A DNA stretch of 64,000 nt from assembly GCA_012932865.1 (NCBI GenBank), contig SAXG01000011.1, positions 248,001-312,000 of the forward strand, written 5' to 3'. This stretch comes from Amylostereum areolatum. Lineage: Eukaryota > Basidiomycota > Agaricomycetes > Russulales > Stereaceae. Numbering within the stretch: the stretch's first letter is position 1; each line of letters opens with the position of its first letter. Made by a program: the position numbers and the translations under genes. Positions 62,791-64,000 of this stretch are shown in pieces. The notes beneath the pieces are model-generated. The model ran no database searches. It saw nothing but the letters and a program-made list of their open reading frames with translations, and was not told the DNA's origin.

Positions 62791-63702
62791 CTGCGCGCAC
62801 CAGTAGAGTTTGTACACGGGCAGTCGCTCGCCCAAAAGCCATCGCCCTCCTTCACATTCGCTAGAACGACTTGTTGTCAAGTAACGTTCGTACGACTTGG
62901 CACCTGCTGCTCACCTTCTGAGAATAGTCGCAGTACCACTTCACAGGTCGCTTCACTCCAAGTGCCTCTTGGAGTCGCTGAACCACGATCTGGACGTATT
63001 CTGGTCCGGAGACGTGATCAGTATCGATGATAATTGTTGAATAGAGCGATCAGGCCGGATACCCCCTTGCAATCAGTGCGCGCGTATGACATGAGAGGGG
63101 CATTGCACGTCTCTGCGAGGTGGGCGATGACAACGAATGGGGACAAGTACAGCGTGGTGTCGGGCAGTCCAGTGGGGCTTGCTCAAGTTGTGTTTCTTGA
63201 TGTATTTTGCTATTTGACTTTTGGTCAATGGCATCCCGTAGTGGAAGACAGGAGGACTGTTGAAGGCAGTAGGCGTCAAGTTCCGAGGAAGGGTGTCCAA
63301 GGGAGTATTCGGATCTATCACATCCTCTGGGTCCTGTTCAGTGGGTAAGCCAAGGCAAAGGAAATGGCAGGAAAGCGACGAGCCTCTACTTGGCACCTAC
63401 TCATACTCAGAGTCGGAGTCATCGGCCTCACCACTGCCGCCAGTGTTGACATCGCTGCCAGAGCCGTCAGACTCTTCACAATCGCAGTTTTCGCAGTCTT
63501 CACAGTCTTCGCAGTCGCAGTCGCAGTCTTCGTTGTCATCGCTGACATCTCCGTCTGCGCATTCTTCGCTGGCATGCTGGTTGTCTTTAGAAGAAGGAGA
63601 ATGGGTACAGGAAGGGATAGTATAGTCGGGAGAAGGGGCGGGGTAGGCTGGTTTGGCGCAATTGGCCACGGACGCATCGGGACTGCAGCTAGTATGCTGC
63701 AT
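62791..63702 (-). CDS. Hypothetical protein with Cys/Asp-rich cluster
   Basis: Probable multi-exon gene without a family I recognise. Candidate exon 1 (from the ATG at 63702) encodes MQHTSCSPDASVANCAK, then a run rich in Asp, Glu and Cys (DCDCDCEDCEDCENCDCEES) and SGEADDSDSEYE. A later exon reads DPEDVIDPNTPLDTLPRNLT, FNSPPVFHYGMPLTKSQIAK and YIKKHNLSKPHW; another gives TIIIDTDHVSGPEYVQIVVQ, RLQEALGVKRPVKWYCDY, followed by a GTGAGC donor. The last may be RLPVYKLYWCAQDGSN before a stop near 62791. Exon junctions, especially between the first two, could not be made to fit exactly. The even protein-like composition of the middle exons supports a real gene; the function is unknown. Confidence 0.45.
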
Positions 63703-64000
63703 TGTGAGATATACACGAACGTAGCTCTTCCGTCAGCGACTGACTGTTGATGGAAGTAGGATAGAAGTTCAAGATGTCGCGGCTTGCAGGTTGAACGTTG
63801 AAAAGTTGCTCAATGTTCTGCTTTGTTCAATGTTGTCCTGCCACACTGACTTTCCCACGCCCAGGTCACGCGCCGACGAAACGCGCTCCTCCGCCTCGCG
63901 AGGCGCACGACGACCGACGTCACCGACAAACATTTACTTTCGCTTGCACTCCCATCAATAATCCCACTCCTTTCCTTCTTTTTCTCTTTCTCATCCTCTG
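63703..64000. other. Window end, no supported gene
   Basis: Pyrimidine-rich near the end (63950-64000), as in a 5' leader of a plus-strand gene beyond the window. Nothing else is supported. Confidence 0.4.

Noticed and set aside
1..64000. CaaX pheromone precursor genes beside the STE3-like receptors
   Set aside because: Short frames near all three receptors were read by eye; none ended in a convincing CaaX with a usual precursor composition. A systematic search could still find one.
1..64000. tRNA or rRNA genes
   Set aside because: A few GTTCGAA-like strings occur (for example near 26402 and 20985) but none is set in an A-box/B-box or cloverleaf context.
1..64000. CRISPR array or bacterial operon structure
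   Set aside because: The short repeats are tandem or LTR-derived, and genes are spliced eukaryotic genes.

Overview
The window is nuclear DNA of a filamentous basidiomycete, almost certainly an agaricomycete. Genes carry many short (about 45-70 nt) GT-AG introns. The content is typical of the group: several STE3-type pheromone receptors, a BTB protein, a Crinkler/RHS-like P-loop protein, a C6 zinc-cluster factor, Tad1-like LINEs and chromodomain-bearing Ty3/gypsy elements. Everything here was read by eye from the sequence; family names come from motif recognition, not from a search.

Layout. 0.9-2.4 kb: intact STE3-like receptor (+). 2.7-5.0 kb: Crinkler/RHS-like P-loop NTPase (-), with a decayed copy of its 5' end near 6 kb. 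6.8-8.0 kb: BTB protein (-). 8.8-10.4 kb: second intact STE3-like receptor (-). 11.55-17.37 kb: full-length LINE (-) with a 14-bp target-site duplication (TSD). 18.6-22.6 kb: glycogen phosphorylase (+). 23.2-24.2 kb: Zn2Cys6 regulator (-). 25.0-27.3 kb: MFS transporter (-), divergent from an Msb1/DUF1708-like polarity protein (+, 28.1-32.7 kb). 33.2-57.5 kb: a nested transposon stack. 57.6-59.2 kb: AAA ATPase (-). 60.1-61.9 kb: third STE3-like receptor (-), broken by frameshifts. 62.8-63.7 kb: a cysteine/aspartate-rich hypothetical gene (-).

The stack resolves exactly from its target-site duplications. LINE B (TSD ATATCTGTGAGT) was split at its fourth ORF2 codon by an 18-kb LTR retrotransposon (TSD GCGTG). 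That element was split at its gag AUG by a second LTR retrotransposon (TSD CTCCC). The second element carries a 292-bp MITE (TSD GTTTC). LTR identity agrees with the order: 3 transitions in 541 bp for the outer element, none seen in 457 bp for the inner. The stack occupies a convergent intergenic space that was only about 570 bp long.

Both LTR elements share an unusual package: a 10-nt primer-binding site 2 nt inside the element that is complementary to the predicted transcript 5' end (Tf1/sushi-like self-priming), a GGGTTTT slippery site directly before the gag stop, and a C-terminal chromodomain. The outer element also carries about 3 kb of extra ORFs between pol and the 3' LTR, where an env would lie. 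They include a CCHC/coiled-coil protein and a small membrane protein. This is the best candidate here for something undescribed.

Important caveat: frames break repeatedly in otherwise conserved genes (glycogen phosphorylase, AAA ATPase, C6 factor) and in the elements. Every break I resolved is repaired by removing one base, often in a short homopolymer. This looks more like uncorrected assembly insertions than independent gene decay, so pseudogene calls should be read with that in mind. The three receptors suggest a B-type (pheromone/receptor) mating locus or a paralogous receptor cluster, but I found no convincing CaaX pheromone precursor.
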